Source: Duganella flavida (GTDB lineage: Bacteria > Pseudomonadota > Gammaproteobacteria > Burkholderiales > Burkholderiaceae_D). Taken from it: a stretch of 64,000 nt of DNA. Within the stretch, counting starts at the first letter, position 1. Every line of letters begins with the position of its first letter. Below, in pieces: positions 46,949 to 59,887 of the stretch. The notes beneath the pieces are model-generated. The model saw only the letters and a list, made by a program, of their open reading frames with translations. It made no database searches and was not told where the DNA came from. Made by a program: the position numbers and the translations under genes. Location: the NCBI RefSeq assembly GCF_009857445.1, contig NZ_WWCN01000002.1, positions 456,211 through 520,210 of the forward strand, read 5' to 3'.

Positions 46949-47088
46949 TTTATGGCTGGTAGTCATACTACGGGCGAAATTTCCCGTAATGCAAAGTTGT
47001 GTAGCAAACTGTACTAAAACTACAAACATCGCTTGCCTGCTGCAGGCAAAATACCTTAAGCTTAGGCCTCAACTAATTTCGATCCATC

Positions 47089-48114
47089 ATGACAGCTCAG
47101 TCCGTACAAACGCCTCCCTCCCTGACCACTGCATTCCCTGGTGGCCCGCGTCTGCTGGCGGACATCGGCGGGACCAATGCGCGCTTTGCGCTGGAAACCG
47201 CCCCGGGCAAGATTGAAGCGATCGAAGTGCTGGCGTGCGCCGCTTACCCGACCCTGGCCGCCGCCTTGGTTGCGTACCTGGCGTCGCCAACCGTAGCCCA
47301 AGCCGGCGTCACTGGCATCCGGAATGGCGCGATTGCGATTGCCAACCCGGTCACCGGCGACATGGTGCGCATGACCAACCACCACTGGGCATTCTCGATT
47401 GAGGCGCTGCGCCGCGAAGTTAATTTCGACACCCTGGTGGTGGTGAATGACTTTACCGCGCTGGCCAGCTCGCTGCCGCAACTGTCGGCAACCCAAAAAC
47501 ATCAAGTCGGCGGTGGCGTCGGTGTGGTGGGTACCCCGTTGGGCCTGATCGGCGCCGGCACCGGCCTCGGCGTTTCTGGCCTGATTCCGGGCAAGGATGG
47601 CTGGACCGCGCTGCTGAGCGAAGGTGGTCACGTGACCTTCTCGCCGGCCAATCCGACCGAAGTGGCGATCCTGCAATTCGCCTGGAAAGAATTTGAACAC
47701 GTATCGGCCGAGCGCCTGATGTCCGGCGCCGGTATCGAACTGATCTACCGCGCCCTGGCCGATCACGGCGACCTGCCGGCGGAAAAACTGAGCGCCGCAG
47801 AAATCTCGCGCCGTGCGCTGGCCGGCGAATGCTCGCTGTGCGATGACGTGATCGAAGCCTTTTGCTGCATGCTGGGCACCATCGCCGGCAATATCGCCGT
47901 GACCTTGGGCGCGCAGGGCGGCATCTACATCGGCGGCGGCATCGTGCCGAAACTGGGCGAGCGTTTCGATCGTTCCGGCTTCCGTGCCCGCTTCGAAGCC
48001 AAAGGCCGTTTCAATAAATACCTGTCGGCGGTGCCGACTTTTGTGATCACCGCAGAGTACCCCGCCTTCGTTGGTGTTTCGGCAATTTTGTCGGATCGTC
48101 TTGCCGCCGCGTAA
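47089..48114 (+). CDS. glk: Glucokinase
   Basis: This 341-residue ROK-unrelated glucokinase of the bacterial Glk family phosphorylates glucose with ATP at the entry to glycolysis or the Entner-Doudoroff pathway. The phosphate-binding motif LLADIGGTNARFALE lies near residues 21-35. The sugar-binding segment with the catalytic aspartate is VVNDFTALASSLP, followed by GAGTGLGVSGLIP and a C-terminal GGIYIGGGIVPKLGERF. Betaproteobacteria often fuse Glk to a HexR-type regulator; here there is no such fusion. Its palindromic upstream sites suggest sugar-responsive control. Confidence 0.94.
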   Translation: MTAQSVQTPPSLTTAFPGGPRLLADIGGTNARFALETAPGKIEAIEVLACAAYPTLAAALVAYLASPTVAQAGVTGIRNGAIAIANPVTGDMVRMTNHHWAFSIEALRREVNFDTLVVVNDFTALASSLPQLSATQKHQVGGGVGVVGTPLGLIGAGTGLGVSGLIPGKDGWTALLSEGGHVTFSPANPTEVAILQFAWKEFEHVSAERLMSGAGIELIYRALADHGDLPAEKLSAAEISRRALAGECSLCDDVIEAFCCMLGTIAGNIAVTLGAQGGIYIGGGIVPKLGERFDRSGFRARFEAKGRFNKYLSAVPTFVITAEYPAFVGVSAILSDRLAAA

Positions 48115-48358
48115 GCTCGGTTACATTTCGATGACGTCGAAATGCGCGTTTTGCGGTTTTATCAGGTACAATTCGCGGTGTTGGATGAAACGTCTGGCTT
48201 CCTGCCCACGTTTCACGTAGAAAGCAACGGTCTAGGCCGTTGCCGGCATGTCCCTCTCTCCCGCCAGGTGCGCATAGGCCTTGGCGTCGGAAAAGCAGCT
48301 TCAGCGAGTAACTCCCACCAGCCTCACTGAATGTGATTGATTTCTTTCGATTTTGCTT
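48115..48358 (+). ncRNA. Candidate structured RNA or leader upstream of scpB
   Basis: After a small hairpin (CATTTCGA/TCGAAATG, 48124-48144) and a -10-like TACAAT at 48167-48172 come three consecutive hairpins. TGAAACGT (48186-48193) pairs with ACGTTTCA (48208-48215) with an inner GGC/GCC stem. GCAACGG (48224-48230) pairs with CCGTTGC (48237-48243). CGCCAGG and CCTTGGCG pair near 48261-48287 with one bulge. There is no T-run before scpB, so the structure is more likely a leader than an independent small RNA. I do not recognise a known riboswitch or RNA family. Confidence 0.4.
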
Positions 48359-49054
48359 ATGGATAATCTTGAGGCTAAAAAAGTCCTCGAAACCGCCTTG
48401 CTATGCGCTCGTGAGCCGTTATCGATCCACAGTCTGAAAAAACTGTTTGTCGAACTGGACGACCAAGACAGGCCGCGCGGTCCCGGCGTTGGCGCCGATA
48501 CGATCAAGGAATTGCTGGAAGAATTGCGGCTCGATTGGGCCGGCAAGGGCGTTGAGGTGATCAGCCTGGCGACCGGCTGGCGCTTCCAGAGCCGTCCCGA
48601 GATGAAGTTGTATCTCGACCGGCTGAATCCGGAAAAACCGGCCCGCTACACGCGGGCAACGCTGGAAACGCTGGCCATCATCGCTTATCGCCAACCGGTG
48701 ACGCGCGGCGATATTGAGGAGATACGCGGTGTAGCCGTCAACTCGCAGACGATCAAGATGCTGGAGGACCGTGGCTGGGTGGACGCCATTGGTTACCGTG
48801 ATGTCGTTGGCCGCCCGGCTTTGCTGGGCACCACCAAGCAGTTTTTGGATGATTTGGGCTTGAATTCGCTGTCCCAGCTGCCGCCTTTGCAGCAAATCAG
48901 TGATGGTCAGAACGCCATGGAAACCCTGGAAGCGGCTCTGCAAGAGAACTTTGAAAAAGCGGCGCAAGAGAGCGCTGAGCAAGAAACCGGCCCCGCGCCA
49001 GATTTAACGGTTGACGCTGAGCACAACCAAGAAACGAATAATGAACAAACCTAA
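48359..49054 (+). CDS. scpB: Segregation and condensation protein B
   Basis: This 231-residue protein is the winged-helix partner of ScpA and SMC in chromosome condensation. ATG 48359 gives [19 protein letters not shown], the usual ScpB start; a TTG two codons earlier is less likely. Family wording includes [17 protein letters not shown], then [48 protein letters not shown] in segments, and [20 protein letters not shown]. The C-terminal 40 residues are acidic and Gln-rich. ScpA is not next to it. Its 3' end overlaps rluB by 14 bases, so the two are translated from one message. Confidence 0.94.
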   Translation: MDNLEAKKVLETALLCAREPLSIHSLKKLFVELDDQDRPRGPGVGADTIKELLEELRLDWAGKGVEVISLATGWRFQSRPEMKLYLDRLNPEKPARYTRATLETLAIIAYRQPVTRGDIEEIRGVAVNSQTIKMLEDRGWVDAIGYRDVVGRPALLGTTKQFLDDLGLNSLSQLPPLQQISDGQNAMETLEAALQENFEKAAQESAEQETGPAPDLTVDAEHNQETNNEQT

Positions 49055-51248
49055 TACCCCTGAGACAGTCAGCGACGCAGCTGAAGTTGTAGCCAAGCCT
49101 AAGCGCCGCACCAAAGCCCAAATTGAGGCTGATAATGCTGCGCAAGCAGTTGCCGGCGAAGCGCCTGCCGCCAAGCCTAAGCGCAAGACCAAAGCCGCCG
49201 AGGCTGAAGTTGCCGCTGCCGATGCACCGGCGCCAGTGAAAAAGCCGCGCGCCAAGAAGGCTGACGCTGCCGAAGCCGTTGTTGCTGTCGAGGGCGAAGC
49301 GCCTGCCAAGAAGCCGCGCGCCAAGAAAGTTGCTGCGCCAGCCGCTGAAGCTGCTGCCGTAGTCGCGTCAGCGCCGGCTGCTGCCGAAGCGCCTGCCGCT
49401 GCACCAGTTGAAACCGGTGAACGCGCTGAGCGTGGCGAACGCCAGCAGCGCCCACGCGGTCCGCGCCAGATGCGCGAACAGCGTGCGCTGCGTGAAGCGT
49501 CGATGCCGCGTCCTGAGCCAGTGGTTGCTGCTGAAGGTGATGTTGCCCCGGCTGTCGAGGGTGGCGCTGAACCGGTGGCGCGTGAGAGCAAGCCACGCCA
49601 CGAGCAACGCAATAACAATAACCAGCGCAACGGTAAGAACAACAAGAAGGGCAAGCAGCGCGGTGGCCAGAACGCCGGTGGCGCCAAGGGCAATGATGCT
49701 GATGCTGCCTTCTCCTACGTCACCTCGGACGCCTTCGATAGCGAAGATGGCAAAGGCCGTCAGCCAGCCAAGCAAGTCCGCCGCGACCTGACCTCGGAAG
49801 ACGACGCGCCGAAGCTGCACAAAGTACTGGCCGAAGCCGGTCTCGGTTCGCGCCGCGACATGGAAGAGCTGATCGTGTCCGGCCGCGTGTCGGTCAACGG
49901 CGAGCCAGCCCACATCGGCCAGCGCATCTTGCCGACCGATGCCGTGCGCATCAACGGCAAGCTGATCCAGCGCCGCGTGAGCAAGAAGCCGCCGCGCGTG
50001 CTGATCTATCACAAGCCAGCTGGCGAGATCGTCTCGATGGATGATCCGGATGGCCGTCCATCGGTGTTCGATCGCCTGCCGACCATGAAGGCCGGTAAAT
50101 GGCTGGCCGTTGGCCGCCTCGACTTCAACACCGAAGGCCTGCTGCTGTTCACCACCTCCGGTGACCTGGCTAACCGCCTGATGCACCCACGCTACGGCAT
50201 CGACCGTGAATACGCAGTGCGTACGCTGGGCGAACTGGAAGAGGGCATGCGCCAGAAACTGCTGGCCGGCGTTGAGCTGGAAGACGGTATGGCGCAATTC
50301 TCCAAAATCGCCGACGGCGGTGGCGAGGGCATTAACAAGTGGTACCGCGTGATTATCGGCGAAGGCCGTAACCGCGAGGTGCGCCGCATGTTTGAAGCGA
50401 TCGGCCTGACCGTGTCGCGCCTGATCCGTACCCGCTACGGCGCCATGACCCTGCCAAGCAGCCTGAAACGCGGCCGCTGGGAAGAGATGGAAGAAAATGC
50501 AGTGCGCGGCCTGATGGCTGCCTACAGCATCGAGAAAAAAGTCAGTGACGGCGCCAAGCCGGTGTCGCAGCAGCAGCCTGCAGCAGGCAAGCCGCAGCAG
50601 CAAGCCAAGCCGGCCCAGAACAAGGGGCCGGAAAAGCGCGGTCGCAATGGACAGCGCGACCAGCACGCTGAGCGCGCCGAGCGTCGTGACGATCGTGATG
50701 TCTACGATGGCGACGAAGATGATGACGATGAGCCGAACTTTAATCGTGCTGACCTGAGTAACGCGAACGCGCTGCCGTTCGCCAAGCAGCCGCGCAGCGG
50801 TGGTCGTGGCCAAGGTGGCTTCGGTGGCAACGGCGGTGGGAATGGCGGCAATGGTGGCAATGGCAACCGTGGCGGCAAAGGTCGTCCAGGTGGTCAAGGT
50901 GGCCAAGGCCAGACTTCGAGCCGTCCGGGTGGTCGTCCGCAGGGTATCGGTGCTTACGCCGGTGGCCGTCCGCTGGGTGAAGCGCCGGCTCCGCGCGCGC
51001 AAGGCCAGGGTGGCCGTCCGCAAGGTCAAGGCCAAGGCGGTCAGAGTCGCGGCCAGGGTGGTCAGGGTCAAGGTGGTCAAGGCCAGGGCCGCGATCAGCA
51101 GGCCAAAGGGCCAAGCCGTGGTCCACGCCAGCCGGATCCGCTGCAAACCACCTTCGGTTTTGGCGCTACCAATGGCGCGCCGCGCCGCGGCCAGCAGCCC
51201 CGTGGTGGCGCCGCAGATCACGGTATGCCGCGCCGTCGCAAGGGTTGA
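49041..51248 (+). CDS. rluB: 23S rRNA pseudouridine synthase RluB with long low-complexity tails
   Basis: The 735-residue protein has a standard RluB core that makes pseudouridine 2605 in 23S rRNA. An S4 RNA-binding domain starts near residue 257 ([20 protein letters not shown]), and the catalytic Asp361 lies in [15 protein letters not shown]. The core is preceded by about 250 residues rich in Ala, Lys and Glu with repeated PKRKTKA and KKPRAKK segments. It is followed by about 220 residues rich in Gly, Gln and Arg with repeated GGQGQG and GGNGG. Typical RluB proteins are about 300 residues, so both tails are additions, probably disordered RNA-contacting regions. The start overlaps scpB. Confidence 0.92.
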   Translation: MNKPNTPETVSDAAEVVAKPKRRTKAQIEADNAAQAVAGEAPAAKPKRKTKAAEAEVAAADAPAPVKKPRAKKADAAEAVVAVEGEAPAKKPRAKKVAAPAAEAAAVVASAPAAAEAPAAAPVETGERAERGERQQRPRGPRQMREQRALREASMPRPEPVVAAEGDVAPAVEGGAEPVARESKPRHEQRNNNNQRNGKNNKKGKQRGGQNAGGAKGNDADAAFSYVTSDAFDSEDGKGRQPAKQVRRDLTSEDDAPKLHKVLAEAGLGSRRDMEELIVSGRVSVNGEPAHIGQRILPTDAVRINGKLIQRRVSKKPPRVLIYHKPAGEIVSMDDPDGRPSVFDRLPTMKAGKWLAVGRLDFNTEGLLLFTTSGDLANRLMHPRYGIDREYAVRTLGELEEGMRQKLLAGVELEDGMAQFSKIADGGGEGINKWYRVIIGEGRNREVRRMFEAIGLTVSRLIRTRYGAMTLPSSLKRGRWEEMEENAVRGLMAAYSIEKKVSDGAKPVSQQQPAAGKPQQQAKPAQNKGPEKRGRNGQRDQHAERAERRDDRDVYDGDEDDDDEPNFNRADLSNANALPFAKQPRSGGRGQGGFGGNGGGNGGNGGNGNRGGKGRPGGQGGQGQTSSRPGGRPQGIGAYAGGRPLGEAPAPRAQGQGGRPQGQGQGGQSRGQGGQGQGGQGQGRDQQAKGPSRGPRQPDPLQTTFGFGATNGAPRRGQQPRGGAADHGMPRRRKG

Positions 51249-51298
51249 TTAAAGCTTCTTTAGCCTTGTTGTAAGTCTGCCATGCTGCCCGTGCGGCA

Positions 51299-51327
51299 TT
51301 GCAGCGAAGTTCATATAAGGTTATAAT
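51299..51327 (+). promoter_or_regulatory. Promoter of the rimP-nusA-infB operon
   Basis: TTGCAG and TATAAT are separated by exactly 17 bases. The -10 box is perfect and lies about 160 bases before rimP. Confidence 0.65.
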
Positions 51328-51397
51328 ATCCAGCCTAGTAGAAGTTCAAGGATGCAAAACTGCTCTGGAACTCTTCATCTGGCTGGGTGTTTTAGAA

Positions 51398-51425
51398 AGA
51401 TGGGCAGATGCCCATTTTTTTTTTG
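51398..51425 (+). terminator. Leader terminator-like hairpin of the rimP operon
   Basis: ATGGGCA and TGCCCAT are followed directly by a run of ten T. It lies between the operon promoter and rimP, so it would act as an early termination or attenuation point. A second stem (TGTTTTATGC/GCATAAACA, about 51446-51466) follows. In enterobacteria this leader is where NusA feeds back on its own operon. Confidence 0.6.
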
Positions 51426-51489
51426 TTGAACCGTTTTTACAGGCTTGTTTTATGCACCGCATAAACAGGTCTTGAACTGGAGAATTTTC

Positions 51490-53540
<2,051 letters not shown>

Positions 53541-53586
53541 TTTGATTATTTTTATCATCTCCGCGACACATAGAAAAGAGGACTGA

Positions 53587-56448
53587 ATGGCGAGTAACAA
53601 CGTAGCCCAATTTGCCACCGAACTGAAGATGCCTGCAGACTTGCTGCTGACGCAGCTGCGTTCTGCCGGCGTCGAGAAAAGTTCGACGTCAGATCCATTG
53701 TCGAAAGATGATAAGGATAAGCTGCTCGACCACCTGCGTCGTACCCACGGCGCCGGTGCTGAAGAGAAGAAGAAAATTACGCTGACGCGCAAGGAAACCA
53801 CCGAGATCAAGCAGGCCGATGCCAATGGCAAAGCCCGCACGATTCAGGTCGCCGTCAAGAAAACGCGTACCTTCGTACAGCGCGATGAGCCGCTGACCAC
53901 CACGCCTGCCGCTCCGGCCGCGCAGGTGATCGACCCGGCTGAAACCGCTCGCCGCGAAGAAGAAGTACGCAAGCAAGCAGAACTGATCGCACGTCAGGAA
54001 GCGGAACTGCGCGAGAAGCAAGAGCGTCTGGCCAAGCTGGAAGCGGACAAAGCCGCCCAAGCCAAAGCCACCGAAGCTGCTGAAGCTGCCGCCAAGAAGG
54101 AAGCCGAAGAAGAAGCCAAGAAAGCTGCTGCCGCCAAGGCCGCTGCTGCTGCCGCTCCTGCTGCCGCGCCGACCGTGGACACTGCTGCTGAAGAAGCCAA
54201 GCAAAAAGCCGCTTCGGACGAAGCCAAGAAGAAAGCCGCCGCTGCTGCCAAGGAAGCCGCTGAACAAGCTGCTGCCACCGAGCGCGCACGCCAAGCTGTG
54301 GCTGATGAAGTAGCCCAGATCAAGGCCATGATGAACGCGCCACGCCGCGCCATCAAAGCCCCTGAGCCAGCACCAGCTCCGGTCAAGCCGAAAGTGGCGG
54401 AAGGCACGCTGCACAAGCCAGCGACCACCGCTACGGCCAAGCCGGGCGATAAGCCAGGCGACAAGAAACCAGCCGTGGCCGGCGCAGACAAGAAGTCGAT
54501 CAAATCGGCTAACGTCTCGTCGACCTGGCAGGACGACGCCAAGAAACGCGGCGCGCCGGGCGGTAACAAAGGCCGTGGTGGTAGCACCGGCCCAAGCACC
54601 GGCCGCGACAGCTGGCGCGGTGGCAAGGGTGGTCGTCGCCATCATCAATCGGATGATCGCGAAACCAACTTCCAGGCCCCGACTGAAGCCATCGTTAAAG
54701 ATGTGCACGTACCAGAAACCATCACCGTGGCCGAACTGGCGCACAAGATGTCCGTCAAGGCATCCGAGGTCATTAAACAGCTGATGAAGCTGGGCCAGAT
54801 GTGCACCATCAACCAGGTGCTGGATCAAGAAACCGCGATGATCGTGGTGGAAGAAATGGGCCACAAAGCCCACGCCGCCGAAGAAGACGATCCAGAAGCA
54901 ATTCTGGCTGACCAAGGTGAGCACGCCCACTTCGAAGCGGTATCGCGCGCTCCGGTGGTGACCGTTATGGGTCACGTCGACCACGGTAAAACCTCGCTGC
55001 TGGATTACATCCGCCGTGCCAAAGTGGCGTCGGGCGAAGCTGGCGGCATTACCCAGCACATCGGCGCCTACCACGTGGAAACCCCACGCGGCATCGTCAC
55101 CTTCCTGGATACGCCGGGTCACGAAGCCTTTACGGCCATGCGTGCCCGCGGTGCGAAAGCCACCGACATCGTTATTCTGGTGGTGGCAGCCGACGACGGC
55201 GTGATGCCGCAAACCAAAGAAGCGATCGCTCACGCGAAAGCGGCTGGCGTACCTCTGGTGGTGGCGATCAATAAGATCGACAAACCGGGCGGCAACGTTG
55301 ACCGTGTGACGCAAGAGCTGGTTGCTGAGAGCGTGGTGCCGGAAGAATACGGTGGCGAATCGCCATTCGTGCCGGTATCGGCCAAGACCGGTGAAGGTAT
55401 CGACAACCTGCTGGAGCAAGTGCTGCTGCAAGCCGAGGTACTGGAACTGAAAGCACCGATCGATTCGCCAGCCCGTGGTCTGGTGGTTGAGGGTCGTCTG
55501 GATAAAGGTAAGGGCCCGGTTGCAACCGTGCTGGTACAGTCCGGTACGCTGAAGCGCGGCGACGTGATTCTGGCTGGTTCGTCGTATGGCCGTGTTCGCG
55601 CCATGCTGGACGAAAACGGCAAGCCGATTACCGAAGCCGGTCCATCGATCCCGGTCGAAATCCAGGGTCTGACCGAAGTGCCGCAAGCCGGTGAAGAAGT
55701 CATGGTCATGGCTGACGAGCGTAAAGCCCGTGAGATCGGCCTGTTCCGTCAAGGTAAGTTCCGCGACGTGAAACTGGCGAAACAGCAAGCGGCGAAACTG
55801 GAAAACATGTTCGACCAGATGGCCGAAGGCGAAGTGAAAAACCTGCCGTTGATCATCAAGACCGACGTGCAAGGTTCGCAAGAAGCGCTGGTCAGCTCGC
55901 TGCAGAAACTGTCGACCTCGGAAGTGCGCGTACAAATCGTGCACGCAGCGGTCGGTGGCATCACGGAGTCGGACGTCAACTTGGCGGTGGCCTCGAAAGC
56001 GGTCATCATCGGCTTCAACGCCCGTGCCGATGCACAGGCACGCAAGCTGGCCGAGTCGAACGGCGTGGACATTCGCTACTACAACATCATTTACGATGCG
56101 ATCGATGAGATCAAATCGGCTCTGTCGGGCATGCTGGCGCCAGAAAAACGCGAAACCGTGATTGGCCAGGTCGAAGTTCGCCAGGTCATCCTGGTGTCCA
56201 AAGTTGGCGCAGTGGCCGGCTGTCTGGTGACCGATGGTGTGGTCAAGCGTTCCTCGTCGGTACGCCTGCTGCGCAACAACATCGTGGTGTGGACTGGCGA
56301 GATCGACTCGCTCAAACGCTTCAAGGACGACGCCAAAGAAGTACGCGCCGGTCTGGAGTGCGGCCTGTCGCTGAAGAACTACAACGACATCCAAGTGGGT
56401 GATACGTTGGAAGTGTTCGAAGTGCAGGAAATCGCGCGTACCCTGTAA
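53587..56448 (+). CDS. infB: Translation initiation factor IF-2
   Basis: IF-2 (953 residues) is the GTPase that brings initiator tRNA to the 30S subunit and promotes subunit joining. The N-terminal IF2_N domain begins [20 protein letters not shown]. Residues about 120-240 are a long Ala/Lys/Glu-rich, probably helical linker with repeated [18 protein letters not shown] segments. The GTPase motifs are GHVDHGKT (from residue 462), DTPGHEAF and NKIDKPGG. The C-terminal domains end [17 protein letters not shown]. An internal second start as in Escherichia coli was not identified. rbfA follows after 72 bases. Confidence 0.97.
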   Translation: MASNNVAQFATELKMPADLLLTQLRSAGVEKSSTSDPLSKDDKDKLLDHLRRTHGAGAEEKKKITLTRKETTEIKQADANGKARTIQVAVKKTRTFVQRDEPLTTTPAAPAAQVIDPAETARREEEVRKQAELIARQEAELREKQERLAKLEADKAAQAKATEAAEAAAKKEAEEEAKKAAAAKAAAAAAPAAAPTVDTAAEEAKQKAASDEAKKKAAAAAKEAAEQAAATERARQAVADEVAQIKAMMNAPRRAIKAPEPAPAPVKPKVAEGTLHKPATTATAKPGDKPGDKKPAVAGADKKSIKSANVSSTWQDDAKKRGAPGGNKGRGGSTGPSTGRDSWRGGKGGRRHHQSDDRETNFQAPTEAIVKDVHVPETITVAELAHKMSVKASEVIKQLMKLGQMCTINQVLDQETAMIVVEEMGHKAHAAEEDDPEAILADQGEHAHFEAVSRAPVVTVMGHVDHGKTSLLDYIRRAKVASGEAGGITQHIGAYHVETPRGIVTFLDTPGHEAFTAMRARGAKATDIVILVVAADDGVMPQTKEAIAHAKAAGVPLVVAINKIDKPGGNVDRVTQELVAESVVPEEYGGESPFVPVSAKTGEGIDNLLEQVLLQAEVLELKAPIDSPARGLVVEGRLDKGKGPVATVLVQSGTLKRGDVILAGSSYGRVRAMLDENGKPITEAGPSIPVEIQGLTEVPQAGEEVMVMADERKAREIGLFRQGKFRDVKLAKQQAAKLENMFDQMAEGEVKNLPLIIKTDVQGSQEALVSSLQKLSTSEVRVQIVHAAVGGITESDVNLAVASKAVIIGFNARADAQARKLAESNGVDIRYYNIIYDAIDEIKSALSGMLAPEKRETVIGQVEVRQVILVSKVGAVAGCLVTDGVVKRSSSVRLLRNNIVVWTGEIDSLKRFKDDAKEVRAGLECGLSLKNYNDIQVGDTLEVFEVQEIARTL

Positions 56449-56924
<476 letters not shown>

Positions 56925-56925
<1 letters not shown>

Positions 56926-57851
56926 TGAATCAAGCTCGTACCAAGCGCGTCCGCGATCTGGTGGACGGCGTGCTGCTGCTCGACAAGCCAGTTGGCTTTT
57001 CGAGCAATGACGCCCTGATCAAGGCCAAGCGCGTGCTGAACGCCAAGAAGGCCGGCCACACCGGCACCCTCGACCCGTTTGCCACCGGCTTGCTGCCGCT
57101 GTGCTTTGGCGAGGCCACCAAGTTCTCGCAGGACTTGCTGGAAGCCGACAAGACTTACGACACCATCGTTCATCTCGGCCAGACCACCGACACCGGTGAC
57201 ACCGAGGGCGAGGTGGTGGACACACGCGACGTCAACGTCACGCTGGAGCAGATCCACGCCGTGCTGGAAAAATTCCGCGGCCCGATCGCCCAAGTGCCGC
57301 CGATGTACTCGGCCCTGAAGCGCGACGGCAAGCCGCTGTACGAGTACGCCCGCGCCGGCATTACGCTGGAGCGCGAAGCGCGCAACGTCATCATCCACAA
57401 GCTGGAATTGATCTCGTATGAAGCGCCGTTCCTGAAGTTGTCGGTCACCTGCAGCAAGGGCACTTACATCCGCGTGCTGGGCCAAGATATCGGCGAAGCG
57501 CTCGGCTGCGGCGCCCACTTGAACGCACTGCGCCGCACCCAAGTCGGCGCCCTGACTACCGAGCACATGATCACGCTCGATGAACTGGTCGCACATGAAG
57601 CGCCGTTGTCGCTGCTGTCGCCAGTGGATGCTTTGCTGACCAGCTTCCCGGCAGTGTATTTGAATGCTGATCTGGCCAAGCGCTTCCTCAACGGCCAGCG
57701 TCTGCCGCTGGGCAAGGAGCCAAGCATTCAAGTACCGCAGGAGCAGGGCAGGGTGCGGGTTTATCTGGATGATAAGCTGCTTGGTACCGCCATCCTCGGC
57801 GAATACAGCATCCTGGCCCCGGAACGTTTAATCGCCTTTGTCGCCGAATAA
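56925..57851 (+). CDS. truB: tRNA pseudouridine-55 synthase
   Basis: TruB (308 residues) converts U55 in the T-loop of tRNAs to pseudouridine. The catalytic aspartate is Asp50 in [25 protein letters not shown]. Other family motifs are [20 protein letters not shown] and [30 protein letters not shown], in parts. A C-terminal PUA-like extension is present ([17 protein letters not shown]). It is the last gene of the rimP operon; an extended -10 promoter follows for typA. Confidence 0.96.
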
Positions 57852-57874
57852 AGCGATAAAGTTGCGTCGCAACA

Positions 57875-57909
57875 TGCTATACTAGCCGGCTTTACGTACC
57901 TCCCGTACG
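57875..57909 (+). promoter_or_regulatory. Extended -10 promoter and 5' hairpin of typA
   Basis: TGCTATACT (57875-57883) is an extended -10 element without a clear -35. ACGTAC and GTACGT form a six-base stem at the start of the leader, about 30 bases before the typA start codon. Confidence 0.5.
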
Positions 57910-57940
57910 TTACCCGCAGTTTTTCCCCAAGATAACGACC

Positions 57941-59773
57941 ATGTCTACTACTAAACGCGCAATTCGCAATATTGCAATCATCGCCCACGTTGACCACGGT
58001 AAAACCACCCTGGTTGACCAACTGCTGCGCCAGTCCGGCACCTTCCGCGAAAACCAAGCGGTTGATACCCGCGTGATGGACTCGAACGACCTCGAAAAAG
58101 AGCGCGGCATTACGATTCTGTCGAAGAACTGCGCGGTTGAGTACGAAGGCACCCACATCAACATCGTTGACACCCCAGGCCACGCCGACTTCGGCGGCGA
58201 AGTGGAACGTGTTCTGTCGATGGTTGACTCGGTTCTGCTGCTGGTGGATGCCCAAGAAGGCCCAATGCCACAGACCCGTTTCGTGACCCGTAAAGCACTG
58301 GCCCTGGGCCTGAAGCCGATCGTGGTCGTGAACAAAGTTGACCGTCCGGGCGCGCGCGCTGACTGGGCCATCAACCAGACTTTCGAACTGTTCGACAAAC
58401 TGGGCGCAACCGACGAGCAGCTGGACTTCCCTATCGTCTACGCATCGGGTCTGAACGGCTACGCCGGCCTGACCGAAGACGTACGTTCGGGCGACATGAA
58501 GCCGCTGTTCGACGCCATCCTGGAACACGTGCCAGTCCGTGACGATAATCCAGAAGGCCCGCTGCAAATGCAAATCACCTCGCTGGACTACTCGTCCTAC
58601 GTTGGCAAGATCGGCATTGGCCGCGTCAACCGCGGTACCGTCAAGGTCGGCCAGGACGTTCTGGTCATCAATGGCCCAGGCGCTACCCCGATCAAAGGCC
58701 GCATCAATCAGGTACTGAACTTCAAGGGCCTGGAGCGCGTGCTGGTAGACGAAGCTGTTGCTGGTGACATCTGCCTGATCAACGGTATCGACGAAATCGG
58801 TATCGGTTCGACGCTGTGCGCAACCGATACCCCAGAAGCGCTGCCGATGCTGACCGTTGACGAGCCGACCCTGACCATGAACTTCATGGTCAACAACTCG
58901 CCACTGGCTGGCCGCGAAGGCAAGTTCGTGACCTCGCGTCAGCTGCGCGATCGTCTGGACAAAGAACTGAAAGCCAACGTTGCTCTGCGCGTTGCTCCAA
59001 CCGAAGACGACACCACCTTTGAAGTTTCGGGTCGCGGCGAGCTGCACCTGACCATCCTGATCGAAAACATGCGTCGCGAAGGTTTCGAGATGGCTGTATC
59101 GCGTCCACGCGTGGTGTTCAAAATGGTTGATGGCGTACGCCACGAGCCGTTTGAACAACTGTCGGTTGACGTTGAAGAAGCCAACCAGGGCGGTGTGATG
59201 GAAGAACTGGGCCGTCGTCGTGGCGACCTGCAAAACATGGAATCGGACGGCAAAGGCCGTGTGCGTCTGGAATACCGTATTCCAGCCCGTGGCCTGATCG
59301 GCTTCCAGGGCGAGTTCATGACCCTGACCCGTGGTACCGGCCTGATGTCGCACGTGTTTGACGCGTACGCACCAGTCGACAATACCAAAGGCGAACTGGG
59401 CGGCCGTCGTAACGGCGTGCTGATCTCGCAAGACGACGGCGCTGCTGTTGCTTACGCTATCTGGAAACTGCAAGATCGCGGCCGTATGTTCGTGGTCCAC
59501 AACGACCCAGTGTACGAAGGCATGATCATCGGTATCCACTCGCGCGACAACGATCTGGTTGTGAACCCGATCAAGGGCAAGCAGCTGACCAACGTGCGTT
59601 CGTCGGGTACCGACGAAGCCGTGCGTCTGGTGCCGCCAATCCAGATGTCGCTGGAATACGCAGTGGAATTCATCGACGACGACGAACTGGTGGAAATCAC
59701 CCCTAAATCGATCCGTCTGCGCAAGCGCTTCCTGAAAGAGCACGAGCGTAAGAAAGCTTCCCGCGACGCGTAA
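57941..59773 (+). CDS. typA: Translational GTPase TypA/BipA
   Basis: BipA (610 residues) is an EF-G-like GTPase that binds the ribosome and assists 50S assembly, mainly in cold or stress. The G1 motif AHVDHGKT lies at residues 15-22, and [16 protein letters not shown] and [11 protein letters not shown] follow. The C-terminal BipA-specific domain is present ([15 protein letters not shown]). It has its own promoter region after truB and a strong terminator. Confidence 0.97.
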   Translation: MSTTKRAIRNIAIIAHVDHGKTTLVDQLLRQSGTFRENQAVDTRVMDSNDLEKERGITILSKNCAVEYEGTHINIVDTPGHADFGGEVERVLSMVDSVLLLVDAQEGPMPQTRFVTRKALALGLKPIVVVNKVDRPGARADWAINQTFELFDKLGATDEQLDFPIVYASGLNGYAGLTEDVRSGDMKPLFDAILEHVPVRDDNPEGPLQMQITSLDYSSYVGKIGIGRVNRGTVKVGQDVLVINGPGATPIKGRINQVLNFKGLERVLVDEAVAGDICLINGIDEIGIGSTLCATDTPEALPMLTVDEPTLTMNFMVNNSPLAGREGKFVTSRQLRDRLDKELKANVALRVAPTEDDTTFEVSGRGELHLTILIENMRREGFEMAVSRPRVVFKMVDGVRHEPFEQLSVDVEEANQGGVMEELGRRRGDLQNMESDGKGRVRLEYRIPARGLIGFQGEFMTLTRGTGLMSHVFDAYAPVDNTKGELGGRRNGVLISQDDGAAVAYAIWKLQDRGRMFVVHNDPVYEGMIIGIHSRDNDLVVNPIKGKQLTNVRSSGTDEAVRLVPPIQMSLEYAVEFIDDDELVEITPKSIRLRKRFLKEHERKKASRDA

Positions 59774-59797
59774 TTCGCCAGTCGCTGTCAGTGCAAG

Positions 59798-59822
59798 AAG
59801 CCGCCTTTGGGCGGCTTTTTTC
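59798..59822 (+). terminator. Terminator of typA
   Basis: AAGCCGCC and GGCGGCTT form the stem with loop TTTG, followed by TTTT. Confidence 0.9.
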
Positions 59823-59887
59823 ATTTGCCTTTTCCTTTCTCCTGCGGTACTTTGGTGCATGGCAACATCAACGCACCGGAGGATCAC

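Noticed and set aside
48142..48330. A possible 62-codon gene upstream of scpB
   Set aside because: It has no ribosome binding site and no recognisable motif, and its sequence is explained by the consecutive hairpins.
49041..49800. Repeated Ala/Lys codons in rluB, considered as a DNA repeat or phase-variable tract
   Set aside because: The repeats are degenerate at the DNA level, with no uniform tandem unit, so slippage is unlikely.
51354..51428. A short frame running through the terminator-like hairpin of the rimP leader, as a possible leader peptide
   Set aside because: No clustering of one amino acid beyond the Phe codons created by the T-run, and no clear ribosome binding site.
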